Positions 17,685 through 26,895 of a DNA stretch of 64,000 bases are shown here, piece by piece. The notes under the pieces are model-generated. The model was not told where the DNA came from and did no database searches. It worked only from the letters and a program-made list of their open reading frames with translations. The DNA lies in the NCBI GenBank assembly GCA_004353515.1, contig SMNZ01000002.1, positions 868,001 to 932,000 on the forward strand. Direction: 5' to 3'. How positions within the stretch are numbered: the stretch's first letter is position 1; each line of letters starts with the position of its first letter. A program made the position numbers and the translations under genes. This DNA comes from Alteromonadaceae bacterium M269. Lineage in GTDB: Bacteria; Pseudomonadota; Gammaproteobacteria; Enterobacterales; Alteromonadaceae.

Positions 17685-19523
17685 CTAAATCTGACTGTCT
17701 ACCCAGGCATTAACTTTGTCTTCTAAGACATTCAAAGGAACAGGCCCATCTTTGAGTATTTCATCATGGAAGCCTCGAATGTCGAATTTATCGCCCAGTT
17801 TTTGCTTAGCAGACTCGCGTAATTCCATAATCTTGAGTTTGCCTATCATATAAGCTGTTGCCTGGCCTGGCATTGCAATATAACGCTCAATCGCTTTGAC
17901 TGCATCATTTTGAGGGTTAGGTGTGTTTTCCAACAGATAATTAATAGCGTCTTCACGGCTCCACTGCTTTGCGTGTATACCGGTATCAACAACGAGTCGA
18001 CAAGCACGCCACAATTCCATCGCTAAACGCCCGAAATCAGAGTAAGGGTCTTGGTAAAAGCCCATATCCTTGGCGAGCTCTTCTGTATATAGACCCCAGC
18101 CTTCAGTGTAAGCAGTAAAAGAAGCATACTTTTGGAATTCTGGGATTCCTTCAAGCTCTTGTGCAATCGCTCTTTGCATATGGTGACCAGGTATTCCTTC
18201 ATGGTAAGCCAAAGCCTCCATTTGATATGTTGGCATAGAGTTCATATCAAATAAGTTGGCGTAATATGTTCCTGGACGAGAGCCGTCTTTTGAAGGGCTT
18301 TGGTAGAAGGCTTTTCCAGCAGACTGTTCTCTGAAAGCTTCAACGCGTTTAACAATCATGTCTGCTTTAGGCAATAGCCCAAAGTATTCAGGGATTTTGT
18401 TACGCATTTGGTCTATAAGATCGGTAGCTTCGGTTAAGTAACGATCTCTGCCTTCTAGGTCATTAGCATAGTAAAACTGTTTGTCTGTGCGCATGAACTC
18501 AAAGAATTCATTTAAGGTGCCGCTAAACTCGACTTTCTTCATAATGTCGCGCATTGCATCGTGAATACGTTTGACATTGTCTAAGCCAATTTGATGAACT
18601 TCTTCTGCATTAAGATCAGTTGTTGTGAACCAAGCTAACCGATTAGCGTACCATTTATCGCCATCGGGCAAGCGCCAAACACCATCTCCCTCAGGGCTTA
18701 ATTCCCGTTGTTTTTCCAGCTCTTTGATCATTGCAGTATAAGCTGGCTGAACTGATTCGAGCATGGCATTGCGAGCATCTGCTAGTAGGGCAGATTTCTC
18801 TGATGATGATAGTTCTAGTTTGTCGATCTTATTATTGAAATCATTCCAGATTGTTGAGCTGTTTGGAGACTCTTCAAACGGTGCGCCAGTAATGACATTT
18901 TTAGAGGCTTGAATCATTTGATCATAAGCCCATTTAGGTGGATAAACGCCTAGTTCTTCGCGTATGCGCAGTTGTTCAATTACTTGTTCGAACAATGTGT
19001 CAACACTATCTAGTCGGGAAACATAAGCTTCGGCATCACTGATATCAGAAATACGGTGAATATTGATTAAAAAGCTTGGAACCAGTGTATGGAAAGCTCT
19101 GAACTGGTGCATGATATAAGTATGATGGCGATATTCATCATTTGCCAGCTCTCGCTCAATGGAGAGTTGATTAATCTTCAAACTTAGCTTTTGGCTTTCT
19201 GATAGCTGAGATTGATCGAAAGTCGACAATTCGGCTAATCTGGCTCTTAAAGTATTCGCTTGCTTATCGAATCTTTCCTCAGAAATCGTATCCCATTTAT
19301 CATAATCCCACTTGTAGCCAAGGTAACCTTGTCGAAGAGGAGAATCTTTAACATCGGCTTCGAAGTTTTGCGCAAAGAAGTCATCAAGACGTCCAGAGTC
19401 CGATGTCGTCACCTGTTCTTGTTGATCTGTTTTCGTACTTTCAACTGTCTGATTAGCCGGTGTGCAGGCCCCGAGCGACGCAATAAGTGCCCCTATGGTT
19501 AAAGCTAATATGGTTTTCTTCAT
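17685..19523 (-). CDS. DUF885 family lipoprotein, probable metal-dependent hydrolase
   Basis: A 612-residue DUF885 protein. The N-terminus MKKTILALTIGALIASLGAC ends in a lipobox (LGAC), so the mature protein is a lipoprotein. The zinc-like motif HEGIPGHHMQ is at about residue 440, with EGWGLYTEELAKDMGFY about 30 residues further on; these are the family's conserved blocks and resemble peptidase HExxH plus Glu arrangements. Activity is not well established for the family, though peptidase function is suspected. It is transcribed in the same direction as the Bat operon and starts 9 bases after batD, so it may be its last gene. Confidence 0.9.
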   Translation of the reverse strand: MKKTILALTIGALIASLGACTPANQTVESTKTDQQEQVTTSDSGRLDDFFAQNFEADVKDSPLRQGYLGYKWDYDKWDTISEERFDKQANTLRARLAELSTFDQSQLSESQKLSLKINQLSIERELANDEYRHHTYIMHQFRAFHTLVPSFLINIHRISDISDAEAYVSRLDSVDTLFEQVIEQLRIREELGVYPPKWAYDQMIQASKNVITGAPFEESPNSSTIWNDFNNKIDKLELSSSEKSALLADARNAMLESVQPAYTAMIKELEKQRELSPEGDGVWRLPDGDKWYANRLAWFTTTDLNAEEVHQIGLDNVKRIHDAMRDIMKKVEFSGTLNEFFEFMRTDKQFYYANDLEGRDRYLTEATDLIDQMRNKIPEYFGLLPKADMIVKRVEAFREQSAGKAFYQSPSKDGSRPGTYYANLFDMNSMPTYQMEALAYHEGIPGHHMQRAIAQELEGIPEFQKYASFTAYTEGWGLYTEELAKDMGFYQDPYSDFGRLAMELWRACRLVVDTGIHAKQWSREDAINYLLENTPNPQNDAVKAIERYIAMPGQATAYMIGKLKIMELRESAKQKLGDKFDIRGFHDEILKDGPVPLNVLEDKVNAWVDSQI

Positions 19524-19532
19524 TGTACTTCC

Positions 19533-21230
19533 TTAAGCGTTCGTCGGATAAAGAGATTTAAGTTCGGTGCCTTGGGACACTCTTTTTTTGTTTTTATCGG
19601 ATTTTATTCTTTGAATGATCTTACTCAACTCATTCGCTGTCCAAGATGTGTTCTCTTGGCTATAACGCGATTGCAGCATATTTTTAATCGCTAAATTAAG
19701 AGGTTCGTCTGCCAACAGCCGTTGAGACTCTGCAAGCGAGCAGTGTTTTTTGTTGCAGACTTCCGAAAGCCACATTGCAAGAGCTGGTTGTATTTTCCCA
19801 GGTTCATTGGTTTTTAATGCGGCAGAGAGAGAATCCCACGAATTTGCTTCTACTTTTGCAGAGCTAGAATTGCGTTGAGGTGAGCCTTCTTTATTACGGC
19901 TAACATACCATAAAAGCAGTGTTAGCAGCCATAATATGAGGAGCGCAGTACTACTGTGAGACCACCAGGAGGTTTGTGTTATCGTCACAACTTCTGTTGG
20001 TGTGTCAATGTCAGGTTCAACACTTACAGGAGGTAAGCTTGGCAAATTATTCGATTGACTTGCCGACGGTTGAATTGTAATCGTCCTAGAAGGAAGAGTC
20101 GCGTACTCGGTTGTTTGTGTTTTTACATTAAACCAAGGAACACGAACTTCTGGAATGGTAATATCGCCAGCTTCACTTGGAATAATGGCAATGCGTTCAG
20201 TGCGTTGCGCGATAAGTGAATCATCTCTCTCGACAGTGGTCGATGTTGGTTGTTCTGGGTAGGTTTTTAATGAATCAGGGTAACCGCTATTTACAGAGGG
20301 TAATTGTTCTTCAACTAACCCTACAGCGGTTAACGTTAATGTACGTGTTATGGGTTCTCCCACTCGATACTCTGATGGTTGTGGCTGCCATTCTTCATTT
20401 AACTCAATGTAATCACTAGGAAGCCAATGTGTGTTGTAGCCTTGTGGGATAGGGCGCACAGTTATATCAATATTGGGGCCTAGTCGAGTGACAGATTTCG
20501 TGCGACTAAAGAAGCCAAAAGATTGACTGCTGTTGTCTGCAACTTCACCTTCAAACAGTGAACCTTCAATAACAAATTGTCCACTTTTCTGCGGAATGAT
20601 AGCGAAGACTCTTTCGATGATGCGAAATCTCTTACCATCAATGATTTCGTTATATTCTTTATCCTGGCCGATCTGCCTCACTTCCGCATCAGCTAACTTG
20701 GGTGCAGCAAGGCTACCGCGTTGCAGATCGGTTGCCAGGTAAAGTTTGGCGGTATATCGAATTTGTTGCTGAAGATAAACTTCATTGGTATCGACATCTG
20801 TGGTGACATACAGGTTTCTGTTCCTACCTGCTCGACTGGCGGATGCTGGAAGTACCGAGAGCTGAATTGGTTGGCTTTGTTGTCCCTCAATAGTGAATGC
20901 TGGAATGGTATAGCGTCCAGGTTTTCTTGGTATTAGTCTTGTTGTCCATTGCGTCAATCTTGTTGTTTGAAAGTTGATGCTTCTGGTTTGACGACTGACA
21001 GATGTGTTACCGACAACAAAATCTTTTAAGAGAGGATTGGGATCAAATGCATTGCTGGAAATATCGTCATTAGCTGTGACAACTAAATTCACAGATTCGT
21101 CCATAATCATGGGATTTGCGTCTACTGTTGCTGTCACCTCGGTTACAGCAGCGTGAAGATTTCCACAAACTATCAGTAATAGTAAAGTGCCAAACAGAGC
21201 ACTCGTATTTCTCTTGATGTCAGTCATCAT
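19533..21230 (-). CDS. BatD-like oxygen-tolerance family protein
   Basis: About 565 residues, an exported BatD-family protein. A signal peptide (TSALFGTLLLLIVCGNLHAA) is followed by beta-rich repeats with ATVDANPMIMDESVNLVVTA and the 'translocation and insertion' style block ITIPAFTIEGQQSQPIQL. A transmembrane helix occurs at about residue 425 (STALLILWLLTLLLWYV) with a cytoplasmic tail after it. Start choice: the ATG at 21230 overlaps the stop of the preceding gene as TAATG; a TTG two codons earlier is in frame but unlikely. Bat proteins were tied to aerotolerance in Bacteroides; the molecular role is unclear. Confidence 0.85.
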   Translation of the reverse strand: MMTDIKRNTSALFGTLLLLIVCGNLHAAVTEVTATVDANPMIMDESVNLVVTANDDISSNAFDPNPLLKDFVVGNTSVSRQTRSINFQTTRLTQWTTRLIPRKPGRYTIPAFTIEGQQSQPIQLSVLPASASRAGRNRNLYVTTDVDTNEVYLQQQIRYTAKLYLATDLQRGSLAAPKLADAEVRQIGQDKEYNEIIDGKRFRIIERVFAIIPQKSGQFVIEGSLFEGEVADNSSQSFGFFSRTKSVTRLGPNIDITVRPIPQGYNTHWLPSDYIELNEEWQPQPSEYRVGEPITRTLTLTAVGLVEEQLPSVNSGYPDSLKTYPEQPTSTTVERDDSLIAQRTERIAIIPSEAGDITIPEVRVPWFNVKTQTTEYATLPSRTITIQPSASQSNNLPSLPPVSVEPDIDTPTEVVTITQTSWWSHSSTALLILWLLTLLLWYVSRNKEGSPQRNSSSAKVEANSWDSLSAALKTNEPGKIQPALAMWLSEVCNKKHCSLAESQRLLADEPLNLAIKNMLQSRYSQENTSWTANELSKIIQRIKSDKNKKRVSQGTELKSLYPTNA

Positions 21231-23059
21231 TACCAATTTTTCTCTCGATTTCCTGGGATCCTGTTGCGTTTACGTTTTTGATTTTCCAACAACATCTTTT
21301 GTTTAAGTAAAAATGAAGGGTCGTCTGGGACTTTACGCAATAGGTTTTCTAATCTTTGTAACTGTTCTTTTTGCTCATCTGTTAGCTCTTCAGGCTGCGC
21401 TTGAGCTTGCTGTTCTTGGCCTTCCTGTTGTTCCTGCTCTTGTTCCTGAGCAGATTGTTCTTCTTCGCCTTCTTGTTCTGATTCTTGCTCTTCAGACTCT
21501 TGCTGTTCGCCGTCTTGTTCTTGATTCTCTTCGCTATCGCTTTGGGAACCGTCCTGTTGTTCGGATTGGTCTTGGTTTTGTTCTTGTTGATCTTGCTCGC
21601 CAGACTCTTGATCTTGTTGTTCAGAATCAGATTGCTCTTGATTTTCATCTGATGAATCGGACTTTTGTTGTTGCTCCTGCTCTTGCTGCTGTTTTTGTTG
21701 TTCCAACAGTTCTTTGTTAAATATGGCGTCTTCGTGATCAGGTTGTTGCGCAATTGTTTGATTGTAAGCTTCTATTGCGGCATCAAGTTCTCCCAGTTGT
21801 GCTAATGCATTGCCTCTGTTGTAGTGAGCTTCAGGTGTGTCTAATTGTGAAAATGCATCAGCAGCAGCCTCATAATTACCGCTTCTATAGTGAGAGGAAC
21901 CTTTCCATAATGGGTCGTTAAACTTTTGGGCTGCGCTATCAAATTGCTCTTGGTTAAAGGCTTTTTGTCCCTGCTGATTTTTGGTTTGCCACAAATCATC
22001 CCACCAACCAGCTTCTGCACTAGGTGGGTATAAAGGAAATAACCCTAGGCATAAGATAAAGACTAATCCACGCCTAAAGCTATAAGCAGCAATAGGTAAT
22101 AATAAGAGAAGTAGGTAGGGGCCCATCTCTTGCCACTGATCACCTTGATTACTTTCTTCCTGCTCAGAGTTTTCTGTCTGGTCAACGAGTGACTGATTGA
22201 TCAAGAAATCGATATCGCTATTGTCTGATTGAAGAGGAGCATAGCGCCCTTTACCTACGCGGGCTAATATTTTCAGGTTACTGGTTGTTAGTTTGGGGAC
22301 AACGATGGCTCCAGAGTAATCTTTCAGAAAATCACCATTACTGAGTCTGATTGGTGCACCTTCTTCTGTGCCTATACCAAGAATTGAAATACGGTAAGGG
22401 CTAGCATTAATAAACTCATTTATCTCTGCCATCTCATCTAGTTCGATGCCATCAGTAATCAGGAAAATTTCACCTTGTTGGTAACCCGCGTTACTGAGTA
22501 GTTCTGACGCTTTTTCAAAGCCGAGTATGGCAGCACTGCCTGGAACAGGCATGATTTCTGGTACCAGGCTTGGGATCAAGCTCACCAAGTTTTTCACATC
22601 GCTGGTTAGCGGACTAATAACAAATGCATCACCAGCATAGGCAACCAAGCCAGTTTCACCTTCGGCAATCTCTTCTACTAAATCAATAGCTTTGTATTTC
22701 GCTCGTGTTAGCCTATCTGGAACGATATCAGTTGAGCGCATAGACATAGACATGTCCATTAACACGACCTTACCTGTATTCAGTTGATAAACAGGCTGTG
22801 GCAATTTTTCCCATGTTGGGCCAGCAAGTGCGAAAACTGTTAATATCCACCCTAGTGCTAGCAGATAAATAGGTGGTGTAGGACGCTTTTTACCTTCTGT
22901 TGTCATTAGATGTTGATAAAGATGACTTGCAAGCAATCCTTGCCATCCCGAGCGTTGCTTCACTAAGTACTTAGCTGCAACAATTAACAACACTAAAGGA
23001 ATAAAAGCCCAGAACCATTCTGGGCGAATAAAATGAAAAAGTGAGAAATCTGTGTTCAT
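21230..23059 (-). CDS. BatB/BatC-like membrane protein: vWA domain, TPR, Gln/Glu-rich tail
   Basis: A 609-residue fusion of a von Willebrand A domain and tetratricopeptide repeats. Two N-terminal helices precede the vWA domain (about 90-290), whose MIDAS motif is D-M-S-M-S in VLMDMSMSMRSTD. A further helix lies at about 305-345. TPR units occur at about 365-455 (SHYRSGNYEAAADAFSQL, AHYNRGNALAQLGELDAAIEAYNQ). Then comes a tail of about 110 residues (about 455-570) made almost wholly of Gln, Glu, Ser and Asp. In Bacteroides BatB and BatC are separate proteins; here they are joined. Its stop overlaps batD. Confidence 0.88.
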   Translation of the reverse strand: MNTDFSLFHFIRPEWFWAFIPLVLLIVAAKYLVKQRSGWQGLLASHLYQHLMTTEGKKRPTPPIYLLALGWILTVFALAGPTWEKLPQPVYQLNTGKVVLMDMSMSMRSTDIVPDRLTRAKYKAIDLVEEIAEGETGLVAYAGDAFVISPLTSDVKNLVSLIPSLVPEIMPVPGSAAILGFEKASELLSNAGYQQGEIFLITDGIELDEMAEINEFINASPYRISILGIGTEEGAPIRLSNGDFLKDYSGAIVVPKLTTSNLKILARVGKGRYAPLQSDNSDIDFLINQSLVDQTENSEQEESNQGDQWQEMGPYLLLLLLPIAAYSFRRGLVFILCLGLFPLYPPSAEAGWWDDLWQTKNQQGQKAFNQEQFDSAAQKFNDPLWKGSSHYRSGNYEAAADAFSQLDTPEAHYNRGNALAQLGELDAAIEAYNQTIAQQPDHEDAIFNKELLEQQKQQQEQEQQQKSDSSDENQEQSDSEQQDQESGEQDQQEQNQDQSEQQDGSQSDSEENQEQDGEQQESEEQESEQEGEEEQSAQEQEQEQQEGQEQQAQAQPEELTDEQKEQLQRLENLLRKVPDDPSFLLKQKMLLENQKRKRNRIPGNREKNW

Positions 23060-23064
23060 AGTTA

Positions 23065-24072
23065 CTACGCGACCTCACCAGACTGTCGCTGACCTTGGAA
23101 ATTTTGCCAAAGCGGTGCGATAAAAAAACACACAGATAAAAGCAGAGCTAGTGCTAACGGGTAATAGAATAAAGCGCGCAATGGTCTTAACTGCCTGCTC
23201 TCACGTTCTATCGGTTCTAACTCATCTAGTGTGGCATAGATTGCTTGTAAGCTTTCCGCATCTCGAGCCCTGAAGTATTGGCCGCCCGTTGACTCGGCTA
23301 ATGTTGTTAGCATGTTTTCATCAAGTTCTTGTGATGGGTTAACACGCCGGGTTCCAAACAGGCTGCGAACTAACATCTCATCAGCGCCAACGCCGATAGT
23401 ATAAACCGTAATGTCTTTCTCAATAGCAAGCTGGTTAGCTTGTTCAGGTGTTATGTTACCAGCCGTGTTTTGCCCATCGGTTAGGAGGATAAGAACACGG
23501 TTGGATTCTTTTTTCTCGTCGAAACGTTTAACTGCCAAGCCAATCGCATCGCCTATTGCAGTTTGCTCTCCGACTAAACCAATCACAGTTTCATCTAGAT
23601 ACTGCTTAACAGTTTCTCTGTCGTAGGTTAGAGGAGTTTGAAGGTAAGCTGTGTCGGCAAACAAAATTAAGCCGATACGGTCACCAACACGACGCTGAAT
23701 AAATTGAGATAATACAGATTTAATCATAACAAGGCGGTCTACACGTCTGCCATTGACTTCCATATCGTCAATTTTCATACTTCCTGATAAATCGACCGCG
23801 ACCATTAAATCTCTCCCTTCAGCAGGGATACTGACGGGTTCCCCTAACCACTGAGGGCGAGCAGCAGCCGTCACTAAGCTGATCCAAGCTAGTAGTGCTA
23901 ACCAGATCATATTAGAACGTCTCTTTTTTGATTCTTCCTGTGTTTCTAATCCCCTCATTAGCATAGGAACTTTCAATGCTGTGAGCTGCCCTTGTTCTCT
24001 TGATGGCAAAAGTCTAAATAAAAAAGGAAGAGGTAAGGCAGCAAAAGCCCATATCCAAGCGAATTCAAACAT
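23065..24072 (-). CDS. BatA-like vWA-domain membrane protein
   Basis: About 335 residues. Two N-terminal membrane helices (FEFAWIWAFAALPLPFLFRLL and a second at about 60) are followed by a vWA domain with an intact MIDAS motif, VAVDLSGSMKIDDM, and the later T and D positions (ADTAYLQTPLTY, LLTDGQNTAG). A C-terminal helix (ALFYYPLALALLLSVCFFIA) completes the BatA layout. I take the ATG at 24072, which overlaps the stop of the DUF4381 gene and has GAGG upstream; the ATG at 24087 lacks a ribosome binding site. MoxR-type ATPases are thought to act on such vWA proteins. Confidence 0.88.
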   Translation of the reverse strand: MFEFAWIWAFAALPLPFLFRLLPSREQGQLTALKVPMLMRGLETQEESKKRRSNMIWLALLAWISLVTAAARPQWLGEPVSIPAEGRDLMVAVDLSGSMKIDDMEVNGRRVDRLVMIKSVLSQFIQRRVGDRIGLILFADTAYLQTPLTYDRETVKQYLDETVIGLVGEQTAIGDAIGLAVKRFDEKKESNRVLILLTDGQNTAGNITPEQANQLAIEKDITVYTIGVGADEMLVRSLFGTRRVNPSQELDENMLTTLAESTGGQYFRARDAESLQAIYATLDELEPIERESRQLRPLRALFYYPLALALLLSVCFFIAPLWQNFQGQRQSGEVA

Positions 24073-24592
24073 TGCTATGAACCTCATTCGTTATAGGTTG
24101 AGGTGTATTGGCTGCCTTTTGTTGTTTTGGTGGCAATGCTTGGTTTATCCAATACTTAGCTGCGGCTTTTTGTTTTTCTATATCTAAATTATCAGCGTTT
24201 GGTTGGTACTGTGCGTTGACTAAACTTTGCAGTTCTGCCTGACATTTCTCATATTGGTTTGGTTTGAGTTGGCTCATGAGAAATTGGACCCAATGTTGAC
24301 CGTGTAATTGAGCAACGTTTTCCTGTGGGAAATAACTAACGGTTAATCTGCGCATAAGTTTATGCAGGTGTTGGGGCCAATTTTCAGAGTTAGTCGTTAG
24401 CATTTCAAGCTCAGCAATAGCCTGTCGCTTTGCGAGATTGGATCTCCAACGTCTAACCTGCCAAATAATAAGAGCGATAATTAAACCAATGACAACTGTA
24501 AGTAATATCCACCATCCATAAGCTGGTGGCCACATGCTAGTGGGCTCTGGTAGGTGTATATCTTTTAATTCAGCTAATGGAGAACCTTGCAT
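24065..24592 (-). CDS. DUF4381 membrane protein
   Basis: A 175-residue DUF4381 protein, a regular member of MoxR/vWA operons. PLAELKDIHLPEPTSMWPPAYGWWILLTVV is the family's start, with Pro- and Trp-rich residues just before one transmembrane helix (about 26-45). A basic cytoplasmic region follows. Start and stop overlap both neighbours, indicating translational coupling. Function is unknown. Confidence 0.88.
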   Translation of the reverse strand: MQGSPLAELKDIHLPEPTSMWPPAYGWWILLTVVIGLIIALIIWQVRRWRSNLAKRQAIAELEMLTTNSENWPQHLHKLMRRLTVSYFPQENVAQLHGQHWVQFLMSQLKPNQYEKCQAELQSLVNAQYQPNADNLDIEKQKAAAKYWINQALPPKQQKAANTPQPITNEVHSNV

Positions 24593-25542
24593 TATCGTCC
24601 CACCAATTGCTGTTCGAGCGGGATGCCCGCGTTAAGCTGGATAACTTTAGCTCGGCATTGTTCTAATGCTTTCACAACTTGATTATTTCTCTTGTTATAT
24701 TCTTGCTGATAGTGAGTTGCTGTTTTTTGTTCACCCAATAACAATGTTTGATTCTGAACGCCATCTGTTAATGCCACTTGCTGAACAACTTTGGCTTGCG
24801 GAAGTTGGTGTTCGAAAGAATCGGATACTTTATAAGCAACGAGTTCACAATGGCGACTCAAGCGGCTGAGATGTCTTTTAGCCGTTTCATTCATTTGCGT
24901 GAAGTCGCTGATTAAAAATACCATTGAACCTGGTCTAGCAAGTCGCCTTAAGCGAGCACAGGAATCGGCAAAAGTAATTTCTGTATTCTTATTGGTAGCT
25001 GCTGACGAATGAACTTTGATTAGGCCATTTAATAAGGCTAAGACTGACTTTTGTCTTGTCTGAGGCTTGAATTCTAAGTGCTGGCTCTGATTAAACAAGA
25101 GACCGCCAATGCGATCACCATGGTTTTTAGCAGCCCAGGCCAAAAGTGATGTTAGGTGAGCTGCTTGAACCGATTTGAAAAGAAGCTCAGTGCCAAAGTG
25201 CATGCTTTTAGATAAATCACACAATACAAAAACAGGACGCTCTTTCTCTTCCCGATAAAGCTTGGTGTGCGTTTTACCGGTTCTTGCTGTCACACGCCAA
25301 TCAATGGCTCGAATATCATCGCCGGGTTGATAGTGCCTAGCTTCGTCAAACTCCATTCCTCGGCCTTTTGTTTTGGCCAGGTAACTACCTGCTAGTTTCG
25401 CTTGAATCGCTTTTTTAGGGCTGATATCAAGCAGGGCAGCCTTGTTTTGATAGTACAAGAGCTCTTTCATACTCAGGCTGACACCGTTGGTATGATGTTG
25501 TGCTAACCAAGCTTGTGTTTCATGTAGATTAAACTGCATCAT
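24592..25542 (-). CDS. DUF58 domain protein of the MoxR operon
   Basis: A 316-residue soluble DUF58 protein. The defining segment GRGMEFDEARHYQPGDDIRAIDWRVTARTGKTHTKLYREEKE is complete at about residues 58-100, followed by a vWA-like fold (PVFVLCDLSKSMHFG; D-x-S-x-S kept). It sits directly after moxR (end 25543) and overlaps the DUF4381 gene by one base. DUF58 proteins are presumed clients or adaptors of MoxR ATPases in assembling metal-dependent complexes; this role is inferred from context. Confidence 0.92.
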   Translation of the reverse strand: MMQFNLHETQAWLAQHHTNGVSLSMKELLYYQNKAALLDISPKKAIQAKLAGSYLAKTKGRGMEFDEARHYQPGDDIRAIDWRVTARTGKTHTKLYREEKERPVFVLCDLSKSMHFGTELLFKSVQAAHLTSLLAWAAKNHGDRIGGLLFNQSQHLEFKPQTRQKSVLALLNGLIKVHSSAATNKNTEITFADSCARLRRLARPGSMVFLISDFTQMNETAKRHLSRLSRHCELVAYKVSDSFEHQLPQAKVVQQVALTDGVQNQTLLLGEQKTATHYQQEYNKRNNQVVKALEQCRAKVIQLNAGIPLEQQLVGR

Positions 25543-26499
25543 TTAAGGTACTGGTACGAGCGCAATAATCTTGTCGAGAACCTGGTCTGCGTTAATACCT
25601 TCAGCTTCTGCTTCGTAGCTAAGTAATACGCGGTGACGCAACACATTGTGGAATACCGCTTGTATATCATCTGGGCCAACAAAATCTCGGCCATTAAGCC
25701 AAGCATGTGCTCGAGAACATTTATCCAAGGCAATTGTTGCTCTAGGAGAGGCTCCGAATTCAATCCAGCTCGCCAGTTGTGAGTCATAGAGTTCAGGCTG
25801 TCGTGTCGCAACAATAAGCTGAACCATGTAGTTTTCTAATGCGTCAGCAAGATGAATTTTCAAGACTTCTTTTCTAGCAATAAAAATATCGTTTTGCGTT
25901 AGTTCTTGAGGCTTTTCAACTTTTTCGGTAATGGCTTCGTTGCGTGTTAAGCGCAAGATTTGTAATTCAGTTTCCGCACCAGGGTAATCAATGCTTAAGT
26001 GCATTAAGAAACGATCAAGTTGCGCTTCAGGTAATGGATAAGTACCTTCTTGCTCAATTGGGTTTTGTGTTGCCATAACCAAGAATAAAGGCGGTAATGG
26101 ATACGTTTTATTACCTACGGTAATTTGGCGTTCCGCCATGGCTTCTAGTAGTGCTGATTGCACTTTAGCTGGTGCTCGGTTTATTTCATCAGCAAGCACG
26201 AGATTGTGGAATAGGGGACCTTGTTGAAAAACAAATGAACCGTCTTCTGGGCGGTAAATGTCTGTACCCGTTAAATCTGCAGGTAAAAGATCCGGTGTAA
26301 ATTGCACACGGTGAAAGTCACCTTCAACACCTTGAGCGAGGGCATTAACGGCTCTTGTTTTAGCGAGCCCTGGAGGCCCTTCAACTAGAAGGTGTCCATC
26401 AGCTAACAAAGCGATGAGAATATTCTGCGTTAAGGTTTGCTGGCCTATAACTTGGCTATCTAAATAATTAAGAAGTTGTTTGAATTGAGCAGAAGCCAT
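25543..26499 (-). CDS. MoxR-family AAA+ ATPase
   Basis: A 318-residue AAA+ ATPase of the MoxR family. Walker A is GPPGLAKT at about residues 40-47, Walker B is LVLADEINRAP, and MATQNPIEQEGTYPLPEAQLDRFLMHL is the strongly conserved sensor-1 region. SPRATIALDKCSRAHAWLNGRDFVGPDDI forms the C-terminal lid. It is first in the operon with DUF58, DUF4381, two vWA proteins and BatD, an arrangement widely conserved and linked to chaperone-like assembly and envelope stress. The promoter should lie in the divergent interval before fadI. Confidence 0.95.
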   Translation of the reverse strand: MASAQFKQLLNYLDSQVIGQQTLTQNILIALLADGHLLVEGPPGLAKTRAVNALAQGVEGDFHRVQFTPDLLPADLTGTDIYRPEDGSFVFQQGPLFHNLVLADEINRAPAKVQSALLEAMAERQITVGNKTYPLPPLFLVMATQNPIEQEGTYPLPEAQLDRFLMHLSIDYPGAETELQILRLTRNEAITEKVEKPQELTQNDIFIARKEVLKIHLADALENYMVQLIVATRQPELYDSQLASWIEFGASPRATIALDKCSRAHAWLNGRDFVGPDDIQAVFHNVLRHRVLLSYEAEAEGINADQVLDKIIALVPVP

Positions 26500-26827
26500 A
26501 ATAATTAACGGATTTCCTACGGTTATAGTTTATAAAGTTTTTATTTTCTCAGCACAGAGACAACCTAACCCATATAAGGTTTCATGCAAGAAAAACAATG
26601 TTACAAAAACTTGTCTGGCGATATTTTATACGAGAAGTTGTAATGTTTTATATACTTAGGGATTATTTGTACCCGAAACAGGTATTTTATCATTTATTCC
26701 CTTTTGTTAAATGATTGAAATGTATATGAGAATACTAGAGCGCTTTGTTTTAGTAGATGAATGACTTGCTGGTGCTTGTTCATGCCGTTGAAATATCGGT
26801 TAGGTATATACCATGACAGGATCAAAT

Positions 26828-26855
26828 TTGAATTTTTTTGGCTAATCTGTACAAT
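26828..26855 (+). promoter_or_regulatory. Predicted fadI promoter
   Basis: TTGAAT (26828-26833) and TACAAT (26850-26855) are 16 bases apart, a good sigma-70 pair. Transcription would begin near 26862, just upstream of the FadR-like palindrome. Confidence 0.55.
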
Positions 26856-26866
26856 TCTGTCTCAAA

Positions 26867-26884
26867 TTAGAGGTCAGACCACTT
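26867..26884 (+). promoter_or_regulatory. FadR-like operator upstream of fadI
   Basis: The core GGTC-A-GACC with flanks (TTAGAGGTCAGACCACTT) resembles the enterobacterial FadR consensus built on TGGTCnGACCA. Lying just after the predicted start of transcription, a bound repressor would block fadI-fadJ until fatty acyl-CoA is present. The identity of the regulator is inferred from the motif alone. Confidence 0.5.
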
Positions 26885-26895
26885 AAGGAGTGCTT

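Larger units (their letters stand above)
26500..26895. other. Divergent intergenic region moxR / fadI
   Basis: No ORF with a believable start is seen here. The right end holds the fadI promoter and operator given separately. The rest (26520-26800) is AT-rich and should hold the moxR promoter; no other structured element stands out. Confidence 0.5.

Noticed and set aside
21313-21753. Long ORFs on both strands in the CAA/GAA-type repeat tract
   Set aside because: Low-complexity DNA keeps several frames open; only the vWA/TPR frame has domains.
26890-26895. GTG at 26890 as fadI start
   Set aside because: It overlaps the ribosome binding site AAGGAG; the ATG at 26896 has ideal spacing.
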